Assembly (NCBI GenBank): GCA_964019425.1
Contig: OZ025816.1
Location: forward strand, 930,001 to 994,000
DNA length: 64,000 nucleotides
Reading direction: 5' to 3'
Source: Flectonema sp. DT1601
Taxonomy: Eukaryota; Euglenozoa; Diplonemea; Diplonemida; Diplonemidae
The position numbers and the translations under genes are program-made. The notes below the pieces were generated by a model. It worked only from the letters and a program-made list of their open reading frames with translations. It searched no databases and was not told the DNA's origin. Shown piece by piece: positions 1 to 9,451 of this stretch. How positions within the stretch are numbered: position 1 is the first letter of the stretch; the number at the start of each line of letters is the position of its first letter.

Positions 1-279
1 CCCACACACGCGTTGTGGCATTCTACCTGTTAAGTGTGTAGAAGTGTTCTACTTTCATCAGCGCCCAGTAAGCGCCTCATAGACAGGCGTTAGAAAAGCT
101 TTTCATTTTGAAGAAATTCTAATTATTATTACGCACACTTTTTGTTAACAGAATAAATGGTATTGTCGCTTCGTACTATTATGTATTATGGCCAACCCAA
201 CGGGTTACGTGATTCTCATTAAATTACTCGTGCACACTTTCGTATCGTATTTAACTCATTCAGAAAATATATTTATAAG
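1..279. other. Region upstream of the first gene
   Basis: AT-rich DNA with no coding content that I can support. It ends in a candidate 3' splice site (TCATTCAG, last base 263), 16 nt before the first start codon. If leaders are added by trans-splicing, the mature 5' UTR would start at 264. Confidence 0.5.
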
Positions 280-1667
280 ATGAGAGCATTACTCACAACT
301 TTACTGGCAACTGGGTGCATGGCAGCCTACCCAACGGAAGATGGCTTGAAAAAGATGTTTCTACCAATTTTGGAGAAGGCGGTGAACAAGTACAACTGCA
401 CTTTTGGAATTTCCTTTAAAAGTAAGAACCTATCCGCGTCAGCTGTCTCTGGGTTAGCTTCACCTGGATACGCAACTAAAACAGATGATAAGTGGGTGTG
501 GGGAAGTGTTACAAAAGTAATGACAGGTTCTACTGTCCTACAGTTAGTTAACAAGGGAAAGATTTCACTCGATGACAAACTACCAAAACTTGTGGATCCA
601 TTCTTTGCGAAGGTAAAACCTCTTAATTTCTCATCTTGTGAAGATCTTTGGGGACCTGAAGTGAACTTAGTTACTGTTCGTGACTTGCTTGCTATGCAGT
701 CAGGTATCCCTGACTTCGACACGGCCAAGGGATCTGGAAAGGAAATGTCAGACTCGTTTAGAGCAACAGTCTACGCTAATCCACACGTTGACTACTCTCC
801 TTACCAACTTATGAACGTACCATGGGTACACACTGGTAAGCTTATCCACCGCCCCGGAAAGATGTGTGGTAAGATTCCACGTTGGACATGTACCTCATAC
901 AGCTCAACTAACTTCATGTTGTTGGGTCTTATCGCTGCTCAGGCTTATGGAGCTGAGGACTGGGATAAGTTCGACCAGACAGTATTGTTTCCTGAGTCTA
1001 TTAAACCAAGATTTGCGAACTTATCATTCGCACGTCATGGAAGTCCATCCAACTACACAGCAATTCATGGATACGATAGAACTCATTATAATGGTCAACC
1101 AGGTAATGGAGGTGAGTTTCAAGGAGTAAAGGTTTCTGATATCGATGGTGTCTTCGCTGGATGGACTGCCAGTGATATTATTGGATCTGTTGGAGATATT
1201 GCTGACTTATTCTATTCAGTTTATGGACCTGAATATCAAATCCTCGATAAGGAATACGTTGATATGATGATTCCAACTGATCCATTCTATGGACTAGCAA
1301 CATTCAACTTAACATCTCACACGGGTGCTGCAGCTCGTAAATTGGGATACGGAACTGCCTACGGTCACATTGGAGCTACTTATGGCTACCAGTCAATTGG
1401 TTCATACCATCCGGCGTTGGAATTCTCTCTTTCAGTTGCATCAGATATCGAAACTGATCATCAGGTATGTGTTTATCGTATTTCAGATTCATTTGTGAGT
1501 CATCAAACAACATAATCGAAATTTATAATTTACAGGACCAACCGGCGTACGTATTCTGCTTTGCTTACAATGCAATTCTGAGTGAAATAATCGAAACAGA
1601 AATCAGCTGCACTTACACACCAGGCAACTACTACAGTGGTGGTTGCAACTGCACTGTCACAAACTAA
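280..1667 (+). CDS. Secreted serine hydrolase, beta-lactamase/DD-peptidase fold (paralogue A)
   Basis: Two exons, 280-1464 and 1536-1667, give 438 residues; the 71-nt intron has a GTATGT donor and a TTTACAG acceptor and is phase 0. Residues 1-16 form a short hydrophobic N-terminus that looks like a signal peptide. The SxxK motif is GSVTK (Ser76, Lys79), preceded by the family's typical W-G run. The second motif reads YSSTNF (207-212), where DD-peptidases such as Streptomyces R61 have YSNTNF, so the usual Asn is Ser. The third motif reads HIG (363-365) in place of HTG/KTG. The family includes esterases, D-amino acid hydrolases and LACTB-like proteins, so the substrate cannot be told. The short last exon is Cys-rich, which suggests disulphides in a secreted or lysosomal protein. 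The next gene is a diverged paralogue. Confidence 0.85.
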
Positions 1668-2431
1668 TTTAATTTACTGTTTTTTTCCCCAATCACATGA
1701 CCTGCATCATAGTGTTGAAACAAATTTATGTTTAGTTGGAAAGCTCGGAAAAAGCCAGAATTTTTTTCCCACCCCTTGAAAATGCAGTATCAAATTACCC
1801 CCTTTTGATATTGGCAGAATGTTTCGCTCAGTCTATAGAAAACGTGAGTTAGTAGTGTTTCCTTTCATTGTTTGCTAACATTTAAAGACCTCTGCGAGGA
1901 GGGACCATCCTGCAATTTCATTGCCGGTCGAGTTGCTCCAAGTTAGACAAAAAGAAAAACCATGATAACCTCTTAGTTTTTTTCTTTTCTCGTTCTTTCT
2001 TTTTTTTCTTATGCTAAGAAAATTATAAAAAAACAAAAAAAGGAAGAAATGCAAGAGACGTGTATGTGTGCGTGCGACCCGCCGTCAAGTAAAGGAGGCT
2101 TACACAAATCAATTGTAAGCTGGTCTCGTTATTTTGGGAATAAACGTTTGTTTTATTCTATGAAGTGATAATTGTATTGCGGACTCGTGTATGTTTCACA
2201 AAGACACCGTCGAGACCAAGACTTTAGCTCCTCAGTCAAAGCATTCTCTTTCCCTTCTTTCATTCGTTCCCTTCAGCTTGATGGTTTGTCGTGTTGATCA
2301 GCGTGATGTCCAACTGTCTTGCGAAAGAAGATATTCTACTCTGCGTATAAACGCTTCTTGGCAACTTTAGTAGCTGTGGTAAGATTCTTATAATTTTATT
2401 TCTTTAATAAACACTTCAGAGGAACACTAAT
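1668..2431. other. Intergenic region between the two serine hydrolases
   Basis: No supported gene. It holds one copy of an exact 28-nt sequence (1775-1802) that recurs at 43719-43746, a mixed T/A-rich stretch near 1977-2045, and a candidate leader 3' splice site (ACACTTCAG, last base 2419) 12 nt before the next ATG. Confidence 0.6.
1775..1802. repeat. Dispersed exact 28-nt repeat, copy 1
   Basis: The 28-nt stretch beginning CTTGAAAATGCAGTATC and ending in ACCCCC is identical to 43719-43746. Flanking sequence does not align beyond it. A 28-nt exact match is not expected by chance in 64 kb. Function unknown; both copies are non-coding. Confidence 0.8.
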
Positions 2432-3790
2432 ATGAAAGCTCTAATCGGAACGTTACTCGCTACTGGATGTATGGCCACGTATCCAACTCGCGATGATTTG
2501 ATTCACTTATTCGAGCCTATCTTAGAAGAAGCGGTTAAGGAGTACAATTGCACCTTCGGAATCGCATTTAAAAGCAAAAACGTTACTGCGCAGGTAACAT
2601 CTGGGTACACAATGCCTGGACATGAAACACAGATACATGATAAGTGGGTATGGGGAAGTGTTACAAAAGTTGTGACGGGTTCAACAGTACTTCAATTAGT
2701 CAACAAAGGGAAGATTAGCCTCCAAGACAAGCTTCCGCATTTGGTAGACCCGTTCTTTGCGAAGGTAAAACCTTTTAACTTTTCAACTTGTGAAGATCTT
2801 TGGGGACCTGAAGTCTACAATGTCACAGTTCGTGATTTACTTGCTATGCAGTCAGGTGTTCCTGATTTCGATACCGCAAAGGGTCACGGAACTATGACTG
2901 ATTCATTTAGAGAAACAGTTTATGCAAATCCTCACACAAACTTTCCTCCATATAAATTATTTAATGTTCCTTGGGTACATACTGGTTCTTTAGTTATGAC
3001 ACCTGGTACTAGAACAAAGTATAGTTCAACTAACTTCATGTTGTTAGGTTTGATTGCAGCTCAAGCGTATGACTCTAATGATTGGGATCAGTTTGATCAA
3101 AAGGTGTTATTTCCTGAGGAATTAAAACCCCGATTTGCTAACTTGTCATTCGCTGATTACGGAAGTCCATCAAACTACTCAAACATAAATGGATACGACA
3201 GAACTACTTACAATGGTCAACCAGGTAATGGAGGTGAGTTTCAGGGAATCAAAGTTTATAACACTGACGGTGTCTTCTCTGGATGGACTGCCAGTAATAT
3301 TATCGGATCTGTTGGAGAAATAGCTGATCTCGCCTGGTCAGTTTATGGACCAGAATATCAAATTCTAGACAAGGAATACGTTGATATGATGATTCCAAAC
3401 TCCAGTTTCTATGGACTCGCAACATTTAATTTATCCTCTCGTACTGGTGGCCTTGCAAAGGAAATGGGATACGGAACTGCTTACGGTCATTTAGGAGCAA
3501 CATACGGATATCAATCAATTGTTTCCTACCATCCAGAACTTGAATTCTCTCTCGCTATTGCATCAGATATTGAAAGGGATTCTCAGGTATGTTGTTATGA
3601 ATTAGTTTCGTATCTTGACAAGCTACTGGTAGCTGTGTCAAATAAATAATAACACAAACAGGACCAACCATCAATGGTGCTTTGCCTTGCTTATAATAAA
3701 GTCCTCAGCTTTATGAAAGACACTCCGATGACTTGTAAATACGAAGCTGGCAGCTACTATCATTCTGAATGTAATTGCACGAGAGTTTAG
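2432..3790 (+). CDS. Secreted serine hydrolase, beta-lactamase/DD-peptidase fold (paralogue B)
   Basis: Exons 2432-3586 and 3662-3790 give 427 residues; the 75-nt intron (GTATGT...ACAAACAG) is phase 0 and sits at the same position as in the upstream paralogue. The N-terminus (hydrophobic residues 1-16) again looks like a signal peptide. Catalytic SxxK is Ser76/Lys79. The YxN-like motif is YSST (197-200) and the third motif is H-L-G within AYGHLGATYGY. Compared with paralogue A it lacks about ten residues just before the YSST motif and differs throughout, so the duplication is older than the GH59 pair further on. The last exon again encodes a Cys-containing tail of about 42 residues. Confidence 0.85.
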
Positions 3791-4837
3791 ATGAATTGCT
3801 GCTTATTGTCTGAAACGATTATTTTCTCTTGTTCGACGGTGCGCTTGTTTTTTATAGAAGGCACTCGCTCTTATTTTCTTCGTATCATTAGCTATGTGAG
3901 CTTTGTGTGTATCGTGTTGCGAGTTTTCTTTTTTCTTTAATACTACTTACCACTTTGTGAAATGTACAGCCCTCTTGGGATTAACAAAGCTCTTATCCTT
4001 GGTGTTTGCCCTTCTTAAGGGGGAGATAGAAAGATGAAAAACAACTTTCTTCCGTGTGTACGTAAACTAGTGTGTTTCTTAATTCCATATTAAGGATTCA
4101 ACTTAACTATTTGATTTGTGTTTGTTCTCATCCCAGTCGGTTCTCTTACTTTTTGTTTTTATTTTTTTTTTCAACCACGTCCTTGTAAAGTGCTTTTGTT
4201 TGTATTTTTACCCTGAACCGTATCGCTGCGAGTTTTAAGTGGACTACTTATCATTGGATGTTACCGTAGAGAGGTGAGTGTTACCTCACTATAGTGAGGT
4301 GTTACCTGTTCTGATAACATTCTAGTGATTAGTAGACTGCAGCAGCTTCTCTAGTCGAGTTAGTAGCCGTCGCATTCCACTGTACGGAGGGGAAGAATTC
4401 ATGTTCAGTTTTATCTTTTTGCGGCAGACACATAGAACGAGTGGGTTTATTGTTTGTTGTCTAGCTACGCTTGCTTTCCGCAATGCTAAGTCTGCCGCTC
4501 CTCCCGTGTGTTAAACTTGTGGGTAGTCTTTCAAAAAGATTACTTTAAATTATTGTCTTTACTTCTAGCCACTGGGATAGTAGTTTTTTATTGCGTGCCT
4601 CACTCCGACTGAAATTCTTTCTTTGTGATACTTCTCTCAAGGGAGCAGTTGTCATATTGGTTGGAAATACAAAAATAATAATAAAAAGTTAATTCGATTT
4701 AACATCTGCTTTCTGCTGTAACAGATAGAGTCGGTCAGAAACCTTCTCATCTATAATTAGACATACACTGGTATCTGTCTGGTATTTAATTTAATATTTC
4801 AGTTTATAATATTATTTCACAGTTAGACAGCACTAGT
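3791..4837. other. Intergenic region, about 1 kb
   Basis: No supported gene. The most notable element is an 18-bp perfect palindrome at 4283-4300. Two CAG sites precede the next ATG; the one ending at 4822 (ATTATTTCACAG) is the better leader acceptor. Confidence 0.5.
4283..4300. repeat. 18-bp perfect palindrome
   Basis: ACCTCACTATAGTGAGGT is its own reverse complement. Further GAGGT and TTACC copies flank it (4271-4275 and 4302-4306), so several competing hairpins are possible. It lies in the middle of an intergenic region. Confidence 0.7.
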
Positions 4838-5347
4838 ATGCAGCAGTCAGGACTATTCGGAGGTATGTTAGACCCAGTGCTGTCAACAAACATGATGAAC
4901 GCTGTCGATGAGGACTTAGAACTTTCTAAGTTGTTGGAATCGTCTGGTCCAACAGGAACGATGTTGCCTGACGGGACTCTTGGAGCGTCTTCGATATCTT
5001 GTTCACCAATGGCGAGTACTAGATCGAGTCCTGATAATATTGTCGCATTGTTGGAAATGAAATTATCAAATGCCGAAGCTGAAGCAGTTCATTTACGTGA
5101 TAAATGCTCAAAGTTGAAAGCTGATAATCCCGGAACACCTGGATCACTACCTCCATTACCCCCTCAGAGTTCTTGGAATCAATCATCCGTACCACCCATT
5201 GCTATTCAGATATCAAAACAGTCTACTCGGTCGATGAGAATACCTCAAAATATTATTGAAATACAGGACGTTCCTCTTGAGATTTATGAACGCATTAAAC
5301 GAGTACAGGCTGGGCATATATCAACTAGTTCTCTGGTTATGCCGTAA
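4838..5347 (+). CDS. Hypothetical protein, 169 residues
   Basis: Single-exon frame from ATG to TAA. The protein is Met- and Ser-rich at the N-terminus, has a short heptad-like Leu/Ala segment (about 67-95) that could form a coiled coil, then a Pro-rich linker and a C-terminal part rich in Ile and Gln. No family recognised. I treat it as real because of its length, its normal composition and the leader-type acceptor 15 nt before the ATG. A GTAAGT overlaps the stop codon, but splicing from it to the next plausible acceptor does not join the following gene in frame, so I keep the TAA. Confidence 0.55.
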   Translation: MQQSGLFGGMLDPVLSTNMMNAVDEDLELSKLLESSGPTGTMLPDGTLGASSISCSPMASTRSSPDNIVALLEMKLSNAEAEAVHLRDKCSKLKADNPGTPGSLPPLPPQSSWNQSSVPPIAIQISKQSTRSMRIPQNIIEIQDVPLEIYERIKRVQAGHISTSSLVMP

Positions 5348-5552
5348 GTAATTATTCATCAGGTGTAATAAAAAAGTGTTAAAAATATTAACTTTTAGAT
5401 GACTTCTTTCGTTTTTTTTGTTAGATTTCTTTTGATCCCCATTCGTATTAGTTAGAATTATTATCCTTTTATTTTTTGGAGTATAAAGATGTCTTGAATT
5501 TTGTGAAATTAATTCAACACGGACAGAACACATTATAAAATTATTCATATCA

Positions 5553-5942
5553 ATGTCTAAGCCGCCTACTAAGACACCCCTCGATGGACCGCTCAATAAC
5601 GAGGAACTAAACAGCTACTTAGAATACCTCGGTAGGTACACAAAACAAGCTAGTGAAGTTGGTCGAGAGTTTGAGGAAATGTTAAAAGATACCAAGACAG
5701 AGAATAAGAGAATTGAAGGATGGATAAATAATAAAAAAAAAAGTAAAATTGCTTACCTGCTGTCACTTATTGACGAGTCGCATTATGATGTTTCAGATTC
5801 ACAAGATCAGGTCTTCCTCGAGGAATTAAGAAAACAAAAAGAAATAGATAAAGGAAGAAGACGAGGTCACAGTTCTGTCATGGGTGATGACAGGAGTTCA
5901 GTCGCTGAAAGTTCACGAAACGGACAACGTTGGTGTCCGTAA
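5553..5942 (+). CDS. Hypothetical charged helical protein, 129 residues
   Basis: Single exon. Residues 18-105 are rich in Glu, Lys and Arg with regularly spaced Leu/Ile, suggesting a helical or coiled-coil protein; the last 30 residues are Ser/Arg-rich and look disordered. No family recognised. A run of ten A residues inside the frame encodes Asn-Lys-Lys-Lys. The candidate leader acceptor before the gene (GGACAG, ending 5526) is poor in pyrimidines, unlike most genes here. Confidence 0.5.
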   Translation: MSKPPTKTPLDGPLNNEELNSYLEYLGRYTKQASEVGREFEEMLKDTKTENKRIEGWINNKKKSKIAYLLSLIDESHYDVSDSQDQVFLEELRKQKEIDKGRRRGHSSVMGDDRSSVAESSRNGQRWCP

Positions 5943-6109
5943 TCTACTTACTTTAAAAAGAGGTTAGGATGACTTCCTCACATACCTTGAGGGAATATTT
6001 ACTTATTTGTTTCTGTTATTTGTTAGAATTATTTTTGATTGTCGTTGTTCATTTAATTTATTAATCACACGATATTATCAGGTCCTACTCCCCGACACTT
6101 CATCTAAAT

Positions 6110-6594
6110 ATGCCTGCTGCAGACAGCTTTTCAGTTCTACTCCAGACGGAGGAACAGTATGTGTTTTTATGTTTACTTAGTGTGAAGGATGGAATAAATA
6201 ATAACAATAACAACAACAGGGCGGCTAAGATCATCAAGGAAGCTAGAGACAAGAGAAAGACTATCCGTAAGGAATACGACGTATGTAGAGAATAGTTCTG
6301 TGACTTAATAAAGGAAGGGGTGTTACTTATTATTTACCCATCGAGTGTACGTTTTTTACAAAACAAAATTAAACACAGACTGCCCTTACTGAAGAGATAG
6401 CGCAGTACAAGGCAAAGAAGGAAGGCGAGCTTAACGAACAGCAAACCGCTGCAAAGTCTACCGACGGTGCAACTGACAAGGAAGACGAGGAAGCAACTCA
6501 ACGTGAAGTTGAGCAGATCAGAGCGGCAAAGAAGAAGAACATGCCAACCATGCAGAAACTCCTGATCGATATTGTTACCACCGTCAGCATGTAG
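6110..6594 (+). CDS. ATP6V1G: V-type proton ATPase subunit G
   Basis: Three exons, 6110-6156, 6220-6280 and 6379-6594, give 107 residues. The spliced start runs through SVLLQTEEQ and then AAKIIKEARDKRKTIRKEYD, the pattern of V-ATPase subunit G (human: QQLLQAEKRAAEKVSEARKRK), followed by a charged helix and a short C-terminal segment. Subunit G is part of the peripheral stalk of the V1 sector and is normally about 110-120 residues, so this is full length. Intron 1 (63 nt) is phase 2 and ends in an AAC-repeat before CAG. Intron 2 (98 nt) is phase 0. Both donors are GTATGT. The gene acidifies vacuoles or lysosomes, which fits the secreted hydrolases around it. Confidence 0.85.
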
Positions 6595-7326
6595 TGTGGT
6601 GACTTATCTGCTTGCTTGTTAATCCGAGAAAAAATGATTTGAAAAGAAAACCACAAATGAATCCCTTTCTGAAGTCGTCTTATTCGTTTTGCCCCCCTCC
6701 CCCTTTAAAGAGTATCCGAGTGTAATGCGTTCCCTCAAAAAAGGAATTTTTGTGCGGTACCTCGTGTCGATGTTTTCCTCCTTTTCTTCTAGTGGAGAAG
6801 TCAATAAGTGTGATGCTTCCTTTATTAGGAAATTGCTGTCCCGTTTGTCTGTATAACAACGATTTGACTATTTCTGCAAGTAACCTGCGTCTCATTGGGG
6901 TACATAAAAATGTCTCATCTCACACAGGGTTTACTACGAGAGTTGCCTTAGTGTCTTTTGACGTACAGGTTCAGGTTTTCTAAGGAAAAGAAAAGAAGAA
7001 AAAGAAAAGTAAGGCAGCTTAGTTTTATTTGATTCGCTCAGTAATGTTGGCCTGGAGGGTTTTTTTTTCTTTTCGTTTTTTTTTTTTGTTTTCATTCTTT
7101 TTTTTTCCTCTTTTTGTGACATGGTAGTTGACTTCTTTTGCTCAGTACGTTACTGAAGGAGAACAGGAGAAGAACGTACAAGTGAAGAGGAAAAATTACT
7201 TTTAAATATCTAAAGCAGTACAACAACAATGTGAAATATTGCAATTCCGAATATGGCAGCTTACATTTAGTGCGAGGTGTAGTGGAAACAAATTGTGAAA
7301 CTTCTTCCCCAGCACAGCACATCAAA
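6595..7326. other. Intergenic region with T/A-rich runs
   Basis: No supported gene. It contains C-, T- and A-rich runs (for example 6691-6705 and 7061-7116). The frame of the next gene stays open upstream to about 7231 but has no ATG there. A pyrimidine-rich acceptor (CTTCTTCCCCAG, ending 7312) lies just before the chosen start. Confidence 0.5.
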
Positions 7327-8925
7327 ATGCTCAGATCAACTATAGCGGCGCTGACCCTCTGCATGGCAGCAGGAAAGGCTTCTAACTTGACCCAAATCGA
7401 TCCGCCCACCATCGAAGGGATGCTCGAAACTCTTCGCAACTTCGAACAAGCAGCTATGCAGAGCGGAGGAAGTCGTAGTATTGCGAAAGGATACAACAGA
7501 AGTGCGGAGTACGTCTTAAGATCATTATCAGAATTCGGTACTGAATTTGATATCCATCAACAGTATTTTACTGTTCCTGTTTTCACTGAAGTAGAGAAGC
7601 CAGTGTTATCATTCTTTGGATCATCAGAAACAATTTCATTATCGAGATGTGAGACAAGAACAGGTTGGCAACATTATGAATCTGCTTGTGACTACTCAGG
7701 AGTTCGTTACGGAGGAAACACTGGAGGGAGAATGGTTCCTGTATCTGCACCAGTCCAGGCCGTAGACAGACCTTGTGATTTGGTCGGATTTTCAGGATTT
7801 ATTGCGGGAAGAATTGCCGTACTTACTGTCTCAAATGAATGTGACTACTTTGTGATGGTTACTAACGCTCAGACTGCTGGAGCAAGTGGTGTGTTATTAT
7901 CTAACCCTGATGGAACTTCAGGTATCCCTGGTGGTAGAGTCTTTGATTCAGCAACTTGGACTCCTTCTGTTGTACTTCCACGCATTCCAACAATTGGAAT
8001 TACGGCAACAACGAGAGTTCTACTTATGCAGAGAGTTAATGACTTAGCCGTCCGTATTGAGACCTCAACTATTATTAAAATAGAACACACTTTTAATATT
8101 ATTGCTACTTCAAGATTTGGTAATTTAGATTCTGTTTTAATGATAGGTTCTCACTTAGACTCTGTACCAGAAGGTCCAGGAATCAATGACAACGGTTCGG
8201 GTAGCAGTGTAGTTCTCGAACTTGCTACCCAATACGCAAAAGCAAAAAGAAGAAACGCGAAATCCAACAAATCCGAATCAGCTGTTAGATTTGCTTGGTG
8301 GGGAGCAGAAGAAATTGGTCTTATGGGATCAAGATACTACGTTGATGATTTGGTCGATCATTACCCACTAGACCTTGCAAAGATCAGAGGGTACCTAAAC
8401 TTTGATATGGAAGCTGGTCCTAACTACGTAAGAATGATCTACGATGCGGCAACTGCTCCAGAACCAGCGAGACAAGGATCTATCATTTTACAAAACCAGT
8501 TTATCAGTGCGTGGAACCACATGTCATTATCGTATGGAAAGACAGCAATGTATGGTGGATCTGATTTCTTACCTTTTATCTTAGCTGGTGTTGCTTCATC
8601 AGGTCTCGCTACTGGAGCTAGTAGTGTGAAGTCAGAAGATGAACGTACTGCTCATGGAGGACTTGCTAATACTCCATTAGATCCTTGTTATCATGCACCA
8701 TGTGATACTGTTGATAATGTTAATCAGAAATGTTTAATTGAATGTGCTAGTGCTTTATACCATGTCTTTGTTGGGATTATTGAATCTCCACTACCTGCTC
8801 GCCCTGTGATCTCTCACCAAGATTTAAAGGCCAACTACCAGCGTAATCTTCTTAAATCCAAGAAGGGATTTGCAATGAGCTGTGATGCTCAAGACTACGA
8901 CACCGTTAATGAAGACGAACTGTAG
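7327..8925 (+). CDS. Secreted M28-family aminopeptidase with PA domain
   Basis: Single exon, 532 residues. The ATG at 7327 is chosen because it starts a signal-peptide-like segment (MLRSTIAALTLCMAAGKA) and follows an acceptor by 9-14 nt. A protease-associated (PA) insert covers roughly residues 140-235. The M28 zinc site is intact: His276 and Asp278 in GSHLDS, Asp288 in GINDNGSG, the Glu328-Glu329 pair in WWGAEE, Asp360 in NFDME and His456 in CYHAPCD. This matches the aminopeptidase Y/leucine aminopeptidase group, which trims peptides in the vacuole or outside the cell using two zinc ions. Length and domain order are normal. Confidence 0.9.
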   Translation: MLRSTIAALTLCMAAGKASNLTQIDPPTIEGMLETLRNFEQAAMQSGGSRSIAKGYNRSAEYVLRSLSEFGTEFDIHQQYFTVPVFTEVEKPVLSFFGSSETISLSRCETRTGWQHYESACDYSGVRYGGNTGGRMVPVSAPVQAVDRPCDLVGFSGFIAGRIAVLTVSNECDYFVMVTNAQTAGASGVLLSNPDGTSGIPGGRVFDSATWTPSVVLPRIPTIGITATTRVLLMQRVNDLAVRIETSTIIKIEHTFNIIATSRFGNLDSVLMIGSHLDSVPEGPGINDNGSGSSVVLELATQYAKAKRRNAKSNKSESAVRFAWWGAEEIGLMGSRYYVDDLVDHYPLDLAKIRGYLNFDMEAGPNYVRMIYDAATAPEPARQGSIILQNQFISAWNHMSLSYGKTAMYGGSDFLPFILAGVASSGLATGASSVKSEDERTAHGGLANTPLDPCYHAPCDTVDNVNQKCLIECASALYHVFVGIIESPLPARPVISHQDLKANYQRNLLKSKKGFAMSCDAQDYDTVNEDEL

Positions 8926-9451
8926 TCTCGCATGGAGGTACCAGTGCCTTGCTTCTATTTGACAATTGCTCAAAATCCTGTCTCATGTTAGGAGAGCTGC
9001 ACTGACTCAACACGTCCCTTTTCGTATCATAAGAGTGTGTTATCTTGTAACTTTCTTCGAGTGTCTCATTTTTCTAAAAAAAGAAAAGAGGGGAAAATAA
9101 TTACTTTTCTTCCCCCGCTCCCCGTGTGCTTTTTTTTTTTTTTTTTAAAAAAAGGGAACAAAAAATAAAAAGTTTTTTCTTTCTTTTTTCTTTCTTTCAA
9201 ATCTATCCCAACGGCTTCATCGTTACGGGTGGTGACGTTATTTTTGTGTTAATGAGGACGTTGGATGAATAGTCTCGTGTGTGATATTCTTCTGTTACAC
9301 TCATGGGGTACGAGTGGTAAGCAATTATCTTTCTCTTTATTCATTCAAATAAACATGTGCCCTGGACATTTGGGAGTCTTGCAGCTGTTATGATTTTCGA
9401 ATAAACATAATCAGCAGTAATTATTCATCTTCTTACAGGGCAGTCTCAGGG
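8926..9451. other. Intergenic region with poly-T/poly-A
   Basis: No supported gene. A T run followed by A-rich sequence lies at about 9128-9170. It ends with a strong leader-type acceptor (ATTCATCTTCTTACAG, last base 9438), 13 nt before the next ATG. Confidence 0.5.

Noticed and set aside
5344-5526. Splicing the 4838 gene to the 5553 gene through GTAAGT
   Set aside because: The only plausible acceptor gives 183 nt, longer than any intron here, and the joined frame stops at once.
7092-7496. Minus-strand open frame of 134 codons
   Set aside because: It overlaps the well-supported M28 gene start and a T-rich tract, starts without context and has no domain. A shadow frame.
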